DNA from: Sarcocystis neurona
Lineage: Eukaryota; Apicomplexa; Conoidasida; Eucoccidiorida; Sarcocystidae
DNA: 64,000 nucleotides
Direction of reading: 5' to 3'
Assembly: GCA_000727475.1 (NCBI GenBank)
Contig: KL647322.1
Location: 556,948 to 620,947, forward strand
Shown piece after piece: positions 10,656 to 23,162 of this stretch (the first letter of the stretch is position 1; every line of letters starts with the position of its first letter). Below the pieces are notes generated by a model. That model did not search any database. It saw only the letters and a list, made by a program, of their open reading frames with translations, and was not told where the DNA came from. Both the position numbers and the translations under genes were made by a program.

Positions 10656-12733
10656 TCAACATAGGTATTCTACACGTGTTTACATTCTCATCTTCATATA
10701 TATATATATGTATATATATGGGTGTATTTCCCAATTCCGGCCAAAACTGGGTATACGTGTATGCACCTGTGTTAACGTGTGAGTATATATGTTCACCTGT
10801 ATACGCTTACGTTGTGTGGTATGCCAATGCCGCTAAAGATTCAAAAATGCATATACGTTTACGAAAGATTAACTGGCGACAGCCGACAGTCTGAATGATG
10901 TATACGTATATAATGGAAAGCCGTCGATCGGGATTGGCACATCATGACGGATGAGAGGAACAGGGCATTCGAAACGAGAACCCCGCTGATTTGGATGATG
11001 CTATGAAAATAATATCTGTCACTACGAAGGCGCTCATACAGTTACGTAGTCAAAGGGAGCACGTATTTGTAGATGAACGAGTATGTATATATCTTCGTGT
11101 CCTAGTACACTTACCGATAGGCGACACACGTAGTGTATGAGTATCTGTTTTTGCAATTAAAACACTACAACATGTCTTATTGGCATAGACAAGAACATTT
11201 GTAGTGGCCCCCTCTATCGTTAACGTCTGTATCACCTTGGGGGGAACTACAGACGGTGGAGCAGCTGAACCAGCGTACGCGCACGATCGTTTCAGCGGTC
11301 ATGAAATGTGGAGTGTGGAGCGATAGACGTCGCGTATGTGGTCGTAAACGTTTCATTCAATAAATGCACATATGCGTGCACATGTGTATGAATGCACGTA
11401 TATGTATATATGTGTATGTATATATATATATATATATATGTGTATATATAGCTTGTGATACACTACTGAAGGTGGAAACATCCGTGCGCACATGCGTCTA
11501 CACATAGAACAGGTGTGAAGTAATTCTGAAGATGGAGCGGAAATACGGAAGCATCAAAGTCCACGTGTACACGAATTCATTTAATAGATGCCCCTCGGCA
11601 TCCAGCGGTGCTGATTCGTGCTTTTCCTGTCATGTGCGTATGTCTAGACACTCCTGTGTATATTTACACGGCTGTGGATGCGCGCCTGCAAGGCATACAA
11701 ACTGTACTTTTTGTTAAGAAGTTGATCTTTGCTTAGCTACTGCGTAACGTTCAAACGTATTTTTGACGGTGCATCAGTGCGTCCATGCGCCCCGAGATCT
11801 AAATATACGTGCGTCGTCGGAGACATTCGTAACGAACACGAGTAGGGTGCCACAGCTGGTATGTTTCAAAAGATAAGTAGTTGGTATCCCATAGTACAGA
11901 AGGTAATTATCGTATTAATACGTTTACGGCTACGAATACGTACATGGGTTGAAGGTAATACTTGAATAATAGAAACCTATAATTCCCTAGAAACACGCAA
12001 GATACTATGTAAAGGAGCCCGACACGGAACGTGGAAAGTGGAAAATACATGAAAAGAAGGAGCTTCCGCGTAATCCCTCTCAATCTACCTGCGCAGACTG
12101 CACGTGCTCCGTGTAAATCCAAGAAGTGGCGTCTACACGTGTTTACCTCCTTGCGTATTCATCGATGTATGTGCATAGATCAACTTACGAATCTTGACAA
12201 AAATACGTGCTCCCACTAGTCTACACGGGCTTGTCAAAACAGCCTCAACCTACGTATGTGTGTGTATGTGTATATCTGCTAAGCGGCGACCAGTTCCCGG
12301 TGTGTCTGTGTCTCCATCCATGTGCCTCTCTGTATTTCCAGGTACTTCTTTATACAGGTATATATGAACCGCTGCACCCAGCAGTTTACTTGCAGCGTAC
12401 GCAGGTCGACACCGCTGTTCACCTTCTGTATCCACTCATTTACCTGCGTGCACAAGTATATCGTGTATCGCTACATGTGTTTGTGTTGCTAGCCAAAGAC
12501 AGATGGAGAGGCCCACAACTTCTGTTATGAATCAGTGCGAGGAGTACGCCGGCTTATCACACGAGGTGTAGAAGGATGGTGGCCCCGCAGGAAAGATAAT
12601 TAGGCAGTTCGCTCGTCTGCATACGTGTAACTATTTGACAACACAACAGTAGGTTATTTATTCGTGTACGTGTTGCGCGCTTGTGTGTTCTGTCCACAGA
12701 TACGTCTTCTGCATTTCCTCTCTTCCAACGCAG
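10656..12733. other. Stretch without a confident gene
   Basis: Mostly unique sequence with TA tracts near 10698, 11405 and 11420-11440. Plus-strand open frames at 12031-12219 and 12207-12530 are open but unrecognised. They may include upstream exons of the gene ending at 12868. Confidence 0.45.
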
Positions 12734-12868
12734 ATGTCAATATGTATGGGAAAAGTGTGTGATCGCGTCACCTCAAAACTGGACGAAGGAGTTGTCCAGC
12801 TGAAGAACGTTAGATTGTACTGCGAGGCTGCATTCAGTGGAGTAACAGTCAACAGTATTTTCTACTAG
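12734..12868 (+). CDS. Terminal exon of an unrecognised plus-strand gene (candidate)
   Basis: A strong acceptor (gcatttcctctcttccaacgcag) is followed by 44 codons and TAG. The peptide begins MSICMGKVCDRV and continues through DEGVVQLKNVRLYCEAAFSG to VNSIFY. It has the balanced, non-repetitive composition of real protein in a place where other frames are poor. It could be a last exon (phase 0) or a very short single-exon gene from ATG 12734. I do not recognise the family, and the upstream exons are not identified. Confidence 0.4.
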   Translation: MSICMGKVCDRVTSKLDEGVVQLKNVRLYCEAAFSGVTVNSIFY

Positions 12869-15800
12869 CATGCGACGATACAGGGGATAACATTGAATTT
12901 CTTTTCCCATGTCAAAGATGCACAGCAAGTGAGTAGCACAGGAAGCATGGTATTGCGCGTTATGATGTATTCAGTGAACGAGGTCACACACGCAGAAATC
13001 TGATCACGTTAGAGAGGGCGACGAACGGGATGACGTTTCAAACATACTTAGAAACAATGATTTCAAACAGTATGACGCATCACATTTTTTTAAAAGGATG
13101 CGGTTTAACGATGATTAATATAGTGTATCATTATATTGAGACAATGCGATGCCCGAAGAGCCACACAACACTCAGGACCGCGGCACACCACCAACATCAC
13201 CACAATATTTCTTTCTATGTCATAACGAGATAAAAGGCAATTTTGTAGTGGATCCTATTGTCAACATTGTTGATCTGCACACCAACGAGACAGTTTTGTG
13301 ATGGACGTTATCCGTATTACTCAGTCGCACACTGTTAAAAAACGGGAATGGCAGCTTACGACGCTGAATTATTCGAAAACGACACGACCAAGGATCCAAT
13401 ACTGTATACAGTTGCTCGTAAAGCATAGTACATACACTATTGACATCGGCTAGAACACTACGACTAAAGCGGCAACAGCCAAAATCAAGCGTATCGAGAC
13501 AATGGGTTGAACAACGCGGAACTGTAATCTCTCCTGAAATCTCACGACCAGAAGTGATGCCTATTCTGTTGCAGCGTCTCGTGGTGTATCGATTATGAGC
13601 AGGGGAACGCGATAGAGACAAAAGAGCATATCTGGAAAGCCGACATGTACAAGGGTAACCTCAACGATGATATCCAGCAAATGTATACTCCTCGATAAAC
13701 ACGAGGAGCATGCGAACGGAAGAGATGTGAAACGCAGAGGATGTACAACGATGCGGCTTGTGGGTAGTCTTGAGGTTACTTCTCTTTGGACAAATTGTGG
13801 GCGCAAGTCTCTTCAGAAAAGTGTTACAGGATCATGTTATTCCTTATCAAGCACTTGGGACGTCCTACGATAGGCTGCCTAAGCGGCGTACTCCTTTGTG
13901 CTTCGGAAAAAGGCCTCACGTTTGTACGTACGCCGGCGCATAACGTGAAATATTCTGCTATGCGCCCATATCAGACTAGCAGAATAGTCAGAACACCTCT
14001 ATCGTGTACCAACCCCTCGCCTTCTTCCGCCTGTGCATTCCGAAACATCTGTCCCGTGTGGCAGAGCATCGTTTTTTTCAATAGCAGTCGGAGATGTATG
14101 CATCTGATGTGATTAGCAGAAGTGTGACCGTCTCGTTTTTCGTTAACAAATGACGTCAGTACTTACAATGGCGACAACCAACAAACGTTGAAGACATTAA
14201 GCTACCATGGCCGGCTAAAGCATAGCACCCAACTGGGTGCACACCTTAAGAATTACGAAAGTAAATACATGCTGGTGAGCTAACTTCAGTACCCAGCTAA
14301 CTCTAATGAAGTACTGTTTGGACGTGTGCACTCATGTTGCCAATATATATATATATATATATATATGTCTATGCTAGCACTGACTTCGTGGTGTAGAAGT
14401 AATCACCTGTATATGAAAGTACTGCACAGGGTCGGTCGCCTACGCATTCGCGTCCGTCGTAAAGTGAAAGCGAGTTCAATGTCTGTTATGCTAACCCGTA
14501 AAGTATGTGGCCGGCTGTATACTGCGCCGCTTAACTGGACAAAATGAAGTGTAGCAGCCTTTATCTACCTGTTTCTGCCGTATACTTTGCAGACGTTATA
14601 GGGCACGGCAGAATCATCCGCACGAATAGCTACTTTTTGACAATAAGTACCACCGACCTCGCACAGGATTGTAAGAACTGATACCACAACGATAACACTG
14701 CTTCCTGGACTGACTCTACCTTTGTATGTACCCGTACAGGTATACAGGAGCCTTGACGCGAATGGCCACTAGCACCATTGTATTCCCACATTGTGTCCAG
14801 GAGGCGCAGGATACGCCTAGTTTGATGCAAGTGCAAGCGTCTGTCTAAGCAACCAATTTCCTTCTTACCTAAGTAACAAGACAAAAAAAAATTGACTTTT
14901 ATGCCTTACTGTCATGCAGTATTGCGCGTTTCTATGTCTCAACGAAAGGCGTCTCGTTTCACGTATACACCGGGAAGCAGACATGTTCTTCGTTCCCAGT
15001 AACGCAGGCTATAGTAGGGGAAGTGGTTTCGTACCCTGTTCTTTGTAAACTGGCAAGCTGTTACTCTCTGAGCCACCTTCGCCTTCATGCTTCCTTCAAA
15101 GCATGACAAGAGTGCTTGCTTTGACACCTGTGTAGTCAAAAGAGCCGTTTATAGAAACGCGCAGCTCCTAGTCCCGTCTGGAGTCCAGTTCCTGCCGCAG
15201 GTCGAAGCCTGAACTGTCGAAATATTGCACGCCACATCATCTTGTACACCGCTGCTTTCTATGCCGCACCCTTTTGACGGTAATTTTCGCTGATAAAACC
15301 TTTTCGGGCGCGTGTGCGGGGAAGTGAAACCACCTCTGGTGCGTGAATACAAGCCCACAACGTGTCGACTAAGTACTTTACATACCCGTCGTACAAGTGA
15401 CACTTCCCGATCGTACAACCTGAAAACAACAGCGGCATTCATCTGAACGCTCTAGCTGAACCCCGACGTGCGTTCCAGTCGTGCCGCTCTTCAGCGCTAA
15501 CATGCGGCGTTACACGGCCGTCTACAGGATTCCAGCATATGAACAGGCAAGAGTAAGAACTGGTGTCTCCTGTATAAGAGACCTTATTCACCTCACGCAC
15601 GAGATTGTTGGGGCTACAGTCTGTCCAATTCGCCTTCTCGAGGTGCTGGCTTGCTGCTGGAGTGACGGACATACAGGTTCCACCTGTTGTGAACACTAGC
15701 AGGCACAGTCTTCTTCAAAAGCAAGGGGAACGCAAAAAACGTAGAGTTTTCTTTTTTCGAGAACCGTGATGCAGTTCTTGTCGCCTAAAATGTCACTCCG

Positions 15801-16279
15801 CCTCCCATATATTTTACGAGCGGCTACTTGTTGTCCTCCAGCGGACCTTCCTTTGAGACCTCACGGCGGCAGCACGCATGCGTGGCCATGGTAGTGAATC
15901 AGAAAACACATGGAAATGGGGGATATTTGTCGCTTTTTTCTCTTTAGAAGCCCTCACCTATCTAATTCTGCGCCGACTTGCACCACATTTGTATCTTTGC
16001 CGGCGTATAGGGCTAGCCGTGACGTCGACGTTGTAAGTGCGGTCTGTCGGCCGAGTGCCGCCCTCCATTTGGCGCAAGGCTTTTGTTGATGTCTTTCACG
16101 CATGAGCCTTTTTTCTGTAGAGCAACTTGAGGGAAAACGGCTTGCTTCCCGCAAGCACGAAGACATTCTCTCCGGGGGATAATTGATTTTTGACTTCTTG
16201 CCTCTCCGGCGACGCTCCCGCGTCGTCTGCGTTTTGCGAGTATGAGCAGTCCTCGTCTGCGTTTTTTCCGCGTCTCTCT
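12869..16279. other. Unique stretch without a recognisable gene
   Basis: Microsatellite-poor apart from a (TA)n tract at 14344-14367. Many short open frames occur on both strands, broken every 60-130 codons, which would fit decayed coding or element sequence. No domain motif could be assigned and no matching splice pairs were found. The last few hundred bases are the 5' flank of the YIF1 gene. Confidence 0.5.
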
Positions 16280-18580
16280 ATGGCGACTCAGGAGCAAACT
16301 GCCACTTCCTTTGTGTCCTCTTCTTCTCCTCCCTCTGTGCACAACTCCGTCTACCAGAATGGAGTCCATCAGCCGCATTACGTGGTCAAAAGCTCCATTT
16401 CTGCGGTAGCCGGAGACTCGCACTCCGCCGTTGATGCCACTGCTGCAAATCCAGGCAGCAAACTGCACTGGTCGCAAGAGCAGCAGCCACAGTCAAATTC
16501 ACTGCAGACGTATGTTAATGGTGCAGGCTCCCTTGCGGAGCAGCGGCGTCAACAGCACCTCACGTCAAGCGTCGCTGCACCCGTAGGAAATTATTACCAG
16601 CAGAATTCTTCATGGAGGTCCCCTCTGCCAGCGGCACAGCAGCCACAACACCAACAGCAGCCGCCACCAACGCGACAGCAGCTCGAGCACGAGCAGCAGC
16701 AGGATAGATACCAAGAGCAGCAAGCCCAGCAGCCGCAGCAGCACCGTACACAGCCATTCGAGCCGCCGCAACAGCAGCAGCATCATAACTCGTGGGGAGG
16801 TGCTTATTCCTCTTCAGCAACAGGCGCTCTTTCTGGGGGCGCCGGCAGTCAGATGCAGCGCGTGCATCGGGGGGGAGCTGCTGCGGCTGCAGCACCGGCT
16901 GCTGCAGCATCTTCAGTTCCTTCTTCTTCTTTCTCAGTCCCTGCATCGCCTGGTGGTGTCCCACCACGCCATATTTCTGCTGCTACAAGCCGGAATCCGC
17001 TTGGCGATGTCTCTGGTGCTGGGGATGCATCAGGCGTCTATTTCAGAGGTGGCGGTAGTATCGGCGGCACTGCAGCTGGTGGTGCGCCACTTTCTTCGTC
17101 GACGTCGAACGTATGGCAGTCACCGTTTGGTGCCGCTGGAGGAGGACAGGGGAGCCTTGTTCGCGGCAATCTTGTCTCCGGCAACAGCAACGTGAACATT
17201 TCTTCGAGTGCGAGCAGTGTGCATCCGTCAAGTGCTTCCTTGGAGCCGGGGGCAATGGCTACTGGTGGCTACTTGCAAGAAAGAGAGAACGTCGGCTTTA
17301 CAGCGTCGAAGATGAGTGTGTTCACAGCTGCAGCAGGAGCAGCAGCAGTCGGAGCAGCAGCAGCAGGAGGGGCGGGAGGAGGAGACATGCAGCGTGTGGT
17401 CATGGAAGCGATGCTGTCATCAGTACGAGAGAACTTTTCTTCGGAAGCGGCAGAACGCGTGTCTCAGCTGCAGAAGTGGTTCCCCTCTCTCATTTCTACA
17501 CTGCGTCCTTACTTTTGTGTGACGCAGACGAGTGTCCGCAAGCGTCTGCTGCAACTGCTGTTTCCATTTTCTGCGTTGCTGCCTCAAAGAAGAAAGAATT
17601 CACATGCGTCAAGCTTCGAGAACTTGCAGGCTGCTGCTCCTGCAGACTGCTCTGGCGCAGACTACAGCAGCGGCAGTATCCACGTCGACGGTGGGGAAAG
17701 CAGCAGCAGCAGAAATGCAGCAGCAGGAGGAAGAGGAGCAGTGGGAAATGCTTTTGCCCGAGATTTATATACGCCGTCTATGGCTCTGATCACGTACGTC
17801 CTGCTTTATGCGCTGTCGCGTGCGGATGACTTTCAGCCCGAGCTTTTGGGTAGTACAATCTCTTTGGCTTTGCTACTGCTCGCCGCTGAAGTGTTGGCTG
17901 CGAAGCTGGCACTGTACTGCGTGGGGGCGCCGAGTGTACATACACTTGACTTGTTTTCTTTCTGCGGTTACAAGTACGTGAATTTGGTTATTATTCTTCT
18001 CTTCCGTCTGCTGGTGGAGGCGCTGGCTTCCGCAGGCGCTGGAGTTCCTCTCTCTCCCGCCTTCTTCCCTTCTTCTTCTTCCGCCAGTGCCGTGGCTCCT
18101 GTACAGAGCGGCAGCAGCAGTCTCGGCAGTGAGAGCGCAGGGGGAGACGCAGGATTTGCGGCAACAGCAGGACTGGCAGGAGCAGCGGGGGACGTCGCAG
18201 AGACAGCAGCGGCAGGAGGGGCGGCTCCGGGTAACAGTCCTGCTGCCGACGCCGCTGCAGCAGCTGCGAAGCCTGCAATGCGGGCGTTGGCGCTGCTTTC
18301 TGCAGTTCCGCCCACTATCTTGGAGAGAAATACGTGGCTATATACGTTCCACGCCGTTTATGTGTACATGTGTGTGTGCGCAGCTGCTGAAGTAATCGTG
18401 CTGCTGCGAGCAGCAGCTGCTGCTGCCAGCGAGAAAGCTGCTGCGGCCGCTGCGTGGGGAGGCAGCTCTTACCGCAGCAGCAGGGCGCAGCAGTACGTCT
18501 ACGGAGGCCTCGCACTGGCGCAGATTCCTCTTTGTTGGTTGCTTATGCCGTCCTTTAGCAGACACAAGAAAGGCGCGTAG
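16280..18580 (+). CDS. YIF1-family ER-Golgi membrane protein (Hrf1/YIF1 family)
   Basis: A single open exon of 766 residues. In yeast and animals, YIF1 pairs with YIP1-family proteins on COPII vesicles and the early Golgi and is needed for ER-to-Golgi transport. The conserved part starts near residue 370 (VRENF...LQKWFPSLISTLRPYF, then the amphipathic LLQLLFPF). The family block RDLYTPSMALITYVLL is at 494-509. The five expected membrane segments are about 501-518, 527-552, 564-588, 687-713 and 737-758; CGYKYVN at 562-568 is typical. Residues 1-369 are Gln/Ala/Ser/Gly-rich low complexity. A second insert of about 90 residues (592-680) separates membrane segments 3 and 4. Human YIF1 is about 300 residues. 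The start chosen is ATG 16280 (MATQEQT), because the open frame upstream has no earlier ATG. It ends KKGA before TAG. Confidence 0.9.
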   Translation: MATQEQTATSFVSSSSPPSVHNSVYQNGVHQPHYVVKSSISAVAGDSHSAVDATAANPGSKLHWSQEQQPQSNSLQTYVNGAGSLAEQRRQQHLTSSVAAPVGNYYQQNSSWRSPLPAAQQPQHQQQPPPTRQQLEHEQQQDRYQEQQAQQPQQHRTQPFEPPQQQQHHNSWGGAYSSSATGALSGGAGSQMQRVHRGGAAAAAAPAAAASSVPSSSFSVPASPGGVPPRHISAATSRNPLGDVSGAGDASGVYFRGGGSIGGTAAGGAPLSSSTSNVWQSPFGAAGGGQGSLVRGNLVSGNSNVNISSSASSVHPSSASLEPGAMATGGYLQERENVGFTASKMSVFTAAAGAAAVGAAAAGGAGGGDMQRVVMEAMLSSVRENFSSEAAERVSQLQKWFPSLISTLRPYFCVTQTSVRKRLLQLLFPFSALLPQRRKNSHASSFENLQAAAPADCSGADYSSGSIHVDGGESSSSRNAAAGGRGAVGNAFARDLYTPSMALITYVLLYALSRADDFQPELLGSTISLALLLLAAEVLAAKLALYCVGAPSVHTLDLFSFCGYKYVNLVIILLFRLLVEALASAGAGVPLSPAFFPSSSSASAVAPVQSGSSSLGSESAGGDAGFAATAGLAGAAGDVAETAAAGGAAPGNSPAADAAAAAAKPAMRALALLSAVPPTILERNTWLYTFHAVYVYMCVCAAAEVIVLLRAAAAAASEKAAAAAAWGGSSYRSSRAQQYVYGGLALAQIPLCWLLMPSFSRHKKGA

Positions 18581-19794
18581 GACAAAAACTGCGCCGGTTT
18601 GTTTGATCAGTTTTACCGCAGTGCTGTGTTTCTCTTCTGCTACAAATGCTGCTGCGCGGCGGCGACCGCGTGGCTCGCCTTTTGCTGCCGCTGCTGCGTC
18701 TGCCGCTGCAGCCGTCGCACACTTTTCTCGTTTCTTTGGGTGATGCCGTATGATCGGAGGAAGAACGAACGCACAGATGAACTGGACAACGCTCCACCCA
18801 GCCTCCACTTGCTGCTGCGAGAAGAATGCAGCTGCGGCTATTTCTGCGTTTACCGCAGCTTGGGGTGCTACTCGTGTGCTTCTCTCTGACGCCGTCTCTG
18901 CAGCGTCGAAACACTTGCTGCAGAAGAGAGTCACAGGTGAAGGCTGCCGGTGGTGAGCTGGCATCATTACCCCCTTTGAAGAGAAGAGGCAGCGGCGCAG
19001 CAAAACATCTGAACCGTAGTGATTGCAGTCGTAGTAGGAGTAGTGCCGCTGCTGCTGTTCCTCATAGTGGAAAAGCAGCGTATGTAGGTGCAACATTTGA
19101 ACCGTAGTGATTGCAGTTGTAGTAGTAGGAGTGGTGCCGTTGCTGCTGTTCCTTATAGTGGAAGAGCAGTGTATGTAGGTGCACCTGTTGCTATTCGTAT
19201 TAGGAGAGCGGCGGTGGTAGATAGTTCGCCGCTCTGTATCTGCTAAATGCTCTTTTGACTTCTCCTTCTCCTTATAGATATCTACATGTATATGTATGTG
19301 GTGATATATTCCTAATACATTGCGAGGGCGGCGGCGTAAATGTTCTTGCGGATGCTGCCAAGGTGACAAATTTTTGCGCTCGCGTCGCGTTTGGTGCTGC
19401 GAGGACAACTGAGCTAAGTCGGAAAAAGGAAACGCAGCCACGCACACATAGTCACGCGCAGTATTGCTTTCTACTGCTGCTTTTGCCGACCCTTCGATAC
19501 GGGAAGAAACAAAGTATCTATCTTCCGCGTGAAGAAGATGCGACGGCATCCAGCGGACACTCGGTTTTCGAGCAGAGTTCTCGTGGAATGTGTGCACCGA
19601 GTGAGACTGCGGGAATTTCCGTATTTCTCTTCTGAACACCGACGCTGTTGGGACGGCGTCGTCGTCGATAACACCAGTATAACAACTACTACTTTTCTTA
19701 CCAAGTTGATTCGTTTCGTCACCTCTCCTGCTGCTACCGGTGTAATAAAAGACGTCTCTACCCCTGCCAGTCCTTCTACTAGAAGCTGGTAACT
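18581..19794. other. 3' flank of YIF1, no confident gene
   Basis: 18581-18970 is Ala/Cys-rich open sequence in several frames on both strands, because CTG/CAG-type triplets lack stops. It is most simply 3' untranslated or decayed repeat. No spliced gene could be built. Confidence 0.45.
19005..19183. repeat. Tandem duplication, about 88-bp unit, two copies
   Basis: The two units each contain gaaccgtagtgattgcagt and then gctgctgttcc.tatagtgga followed by gtatgtaggtgca. They differ at a few positions and by a 3-bp TAG insertion in the second copy. Confidence 0.85.
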
Positions 19795-20345
19795 ACCACC
19801 ACTACTAATACTGTTCCTGCTAATGCTAGTGCAGGTTCGACTACTACTACTACTACTACTATTACGATTACAACTACAATTCTCTGTGCGACTGCTAACA
19901 ATGTAATACCGGCACTGGCACAACTTCTGCTATTGCTGTTGCCACTGGTGTAACTAGGGTTAGTTCACTGCTTTTTCCTTGTGAAGAAGAGTGTCCTGTC
20001 AGGGGCACTAGTATCATTACCGTTTCTGGCATTCTTTTTTTACTGCTACTACTACTTCTACTGCAACTACTGTCACCGGTTTTATAGGTGCAACTGGTCC
20101 TCCTATTATTAGTATCTCCACTACTATCTATAATCGCTCCTCCAGCAGTTGCAAATATTACTGCTATTAGCACTACTTCTAGTACTGCAACAACAACAAC
20201 TACTACTACTAGTACTAGCACTACTAGCACTACTACTACTACTACTACCACTACTACTACCACTACTACTACTGTTACTATTATTATTACTACTACTATT
20301 ACTAACCTAGTATCTCCTTTTCTTACTACTGCCCGCGCGGTATCA
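19795..20345. repeat. TAC/ACT trinucleotide repeat block
   Basis: Imperfect (ACT)n runs over about 550 bp, densest at 19838-19862 and 20195-20305. On the minus strand one frame reads as Val/Ser-rich and stays open, which is repeat artefact. This triplet differs from the CAG class that dominates the rest of the window. Confidence 0.9.
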
Positions 20346-22819
20346 TAATTACTACTAGTGCTCGTATTACAACTATTACAACTGCCACCATTACTATTAC
20401 CAGTCATTGTGTGAACAGTGCTACAAATGCCATGGGGCTGCGCCCGACTAATCGGGAACCGGCGCACCTCTTGCCACTTCGAAGGGAACGTGCCGCTGCT
20501 CGACGACGTCGCGCCTGATGACAAACAGTTTTCTGCGAGCGCTAGACATCGGAGATGACTTTCCTTTTCTTCGAAATTCTGTCGCAGCCATAAGATTCTA
20601 CTTGATGTGCATCCAGCCACACTTCAGACATGGAGACGTTTCATGTGCACATGCGGGAAACTTTGGTGCTGCTAGACGCATGCAGCACCTCGCCAACTAG
20701 ACCACTTCTTATCTTAGTAGTAGCTACGAGAACACGACTCCGTCGTGGCCGTGTTCAAACCTTAACGCAGTACCGTGTAACTCAACGGGTGGTGAGGAAT
20801 ACTACTTTACGCGTATATACGAAAGACACTATCGCAAGTAAAATACTGTTTTTGCATGCATCACCTCGTCACCTGTTACACTTCTTTTCCTACCACCTAG
20901 AACATCTCTTAGTTATAATCAACCGCGTTGGACGCAGCACCGCGTAACTGACCGGGCGAAATAAACAAGATCCACGCATGTCACGTGTACGAGCAGCACC
21001 TGCAGCACTCCAGCGCTGCTTTTTCAAAGACAGTCGTACCCTCAGCACGCACTTGCACACGTGTATCTTCTCGTTGAGATTTACGGATTTGTGTGTCTGT
21101 CTCTCGGTTTGTGTGGATCCGCGTGCCTCCCTACGCAAATACTCTGAAATTTATTCACCTGTGTGTTCGTCTAGGAGGCATGTTCGCCTATTTACTTACG
21201 TACTGACTTGTTTCAGGCGACATTACAAATATGTAACGCAACTCGTACAGACATATATATGTACAAGTATGTAGTTCTCGGCGTACACCACTGCAGCGCA
21301 AGGTACACTATGTGAGTCCTTAGCAGGAGACACGATGCTGCTTATCTGCTGAGGTGAAACGACAATGAACAAGCAACATTCGTCCCTCCCGTTGTGTCGT
21401 GCGCGCGTGTGGATACATTTCTACCTTCGTGTATTGATACATATATGTATGTATATATATGTATCACTCAGACGGTGACACACACAAGGTATCGTACATA
21501 CAATATAGGCGTGTATATGAAGACAGGAATACGTGCGTATCTGTATAAATACATAGGGCCACGCACCTCAAGCGCAGATCTCGACGCAAGTATACACACG
21601 CGTATATATATATATATACACACACACACACGGGTACAGTAGATATTTACTAAGAAAAGAACGCGTGCGAAGACATCTCTGTTTGCGTATATTCCTTTTA
21701 CGTAGGTTACCATATATGGACGTTTTCCTTTATCCTCAACGTTGTATTTGTGCAACCTTTCCTAATGTTCTGCTTATGATTTTCCGTAATGCATGCAGCC
21801 GCATGCGTTCAGCAAGAAGGAACCAGAACAGTGCGCATTTCACTTTATATCGCACAAATACCAAATGAGTAGGCAGTCAGGGAAGCTGCCTGGACTCTCC
21901 CTGCATCACGGAGTTTGTCTGTCTTCCGATATCTACGTGGCCCCCCTACCACATGTACGCGTATCTATATACACACACAGACCCTTCTGAGAAGTGAAAA
22001 AGTCCTGATGATTCTGCGTAAAGGTGGAACTTCCTACAGGTATACACGTACGTCCCCGTGAAAATCTTCTTTACATGTGTTTATACATTTTTTTGAGAAG
22101 TGGAAAAATAAGTGTGACACTCCGTAACAGAATAACGCATAGAAGTATTCAGTAACACTTCGGGGCTTCACCGAAGGACGCAGCCCAAGCAGAAGGATAG
22201 TCATCCCTTTCTTATCTAGGAACTAAAGAGACGAACACGGGCACACACACGTAAACTTGTGTGAATACACCCCGTTTACTGTTTTCTTTAAAAAAGGCGG
22301 ATCTGCAAACCCGTACGCTTGCGCGAAGACACGTACTTACACGTATGTACTTCCTCACGCGTACACTACGTATACTTTTATATATGTAACTCAAACGTGT
22401 CGCTCAAGAGTCCTGCGCAAGACACGCAGAGACGTGAACTCACATAGACATATCTGCATACAAATCCCTCTCTCCCTCTCTCTGTGTATATCCATAGGTG
22501 TAGACACATACGCCCACACACACACTTGTATACAGGTATGTGCTAGCGAACAGACACATCCATAGAGTGGGTCGTCTACGCGTGCCTACAGGTTCGGGAA
22601 AGTTTCGCAACAAGGGGCTGTTTTCTTCAGGTGGTAAGTACGTAGCAAGAAAACATTTTACCTCGGCTTTGCTGCACTAGTACGCGAGCGCACCGCGCAC
22701 ACGTATCCAGTACACCCCCCGTCCACATTGCAATCCATCCGCGGGTCTCTGTGTCTACGTTTCTCTCACTACGTACGTGGGTCGATGTCTACATATGTCT
22801 AGTCAAGTGGTGCGCAACT
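20346..22819. other. Stretch without a confident gene
   Basis: Unique sequence with TA/CA tracts near 21430-21470 and 21600-21632. Short open frames only; none is recognisable. Confidence 0.45.
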
Positions 22820-23162
22820 GGTGCTGCCCCTGCGCACACATATCTATGTATGGATTGTAAGCACACGTGCGCAGGTGTGTATACACATTACTTTCTAAGA
22901 TTTCACATGTGTGTGTAGAATACACTCTTGCGGCCCCCGCGCATACATACGTATCTGTATGGATTGTAGGCACACGTCTGCACGCGTATCCATGTATATT
23001 TCAATATTTACATATGTGTGTAGAATAATGACGACTGGTGCTGCCCCGGCGCATACGTATATATATACATATACGTGCGTATATCTGTATGGATTAAAAG
23101 CACAGGCGTGCACCTGTATACGTATGTCTATTCGTATCTACGCATTTGTGCGTAGAATATAG
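22820..23162. repeat. Three diverged tandem units of about 110-130 bp
   Basis: Each unit contains 'gc(g)catac...tatctgtatggatt' followed by 'aagcacac' and a 'tgtgtgtagaata' tail. Landmark positions are 22841, 22951 and 23081. Confidence 0.8.

Noticed and set aside
13220..13621. Minus-strand frame of 133 codons as a gene
   Set aside because: It has no motif, no splice partners and normal chance length for stop-poor unique DNA; it may be decayed sequence.
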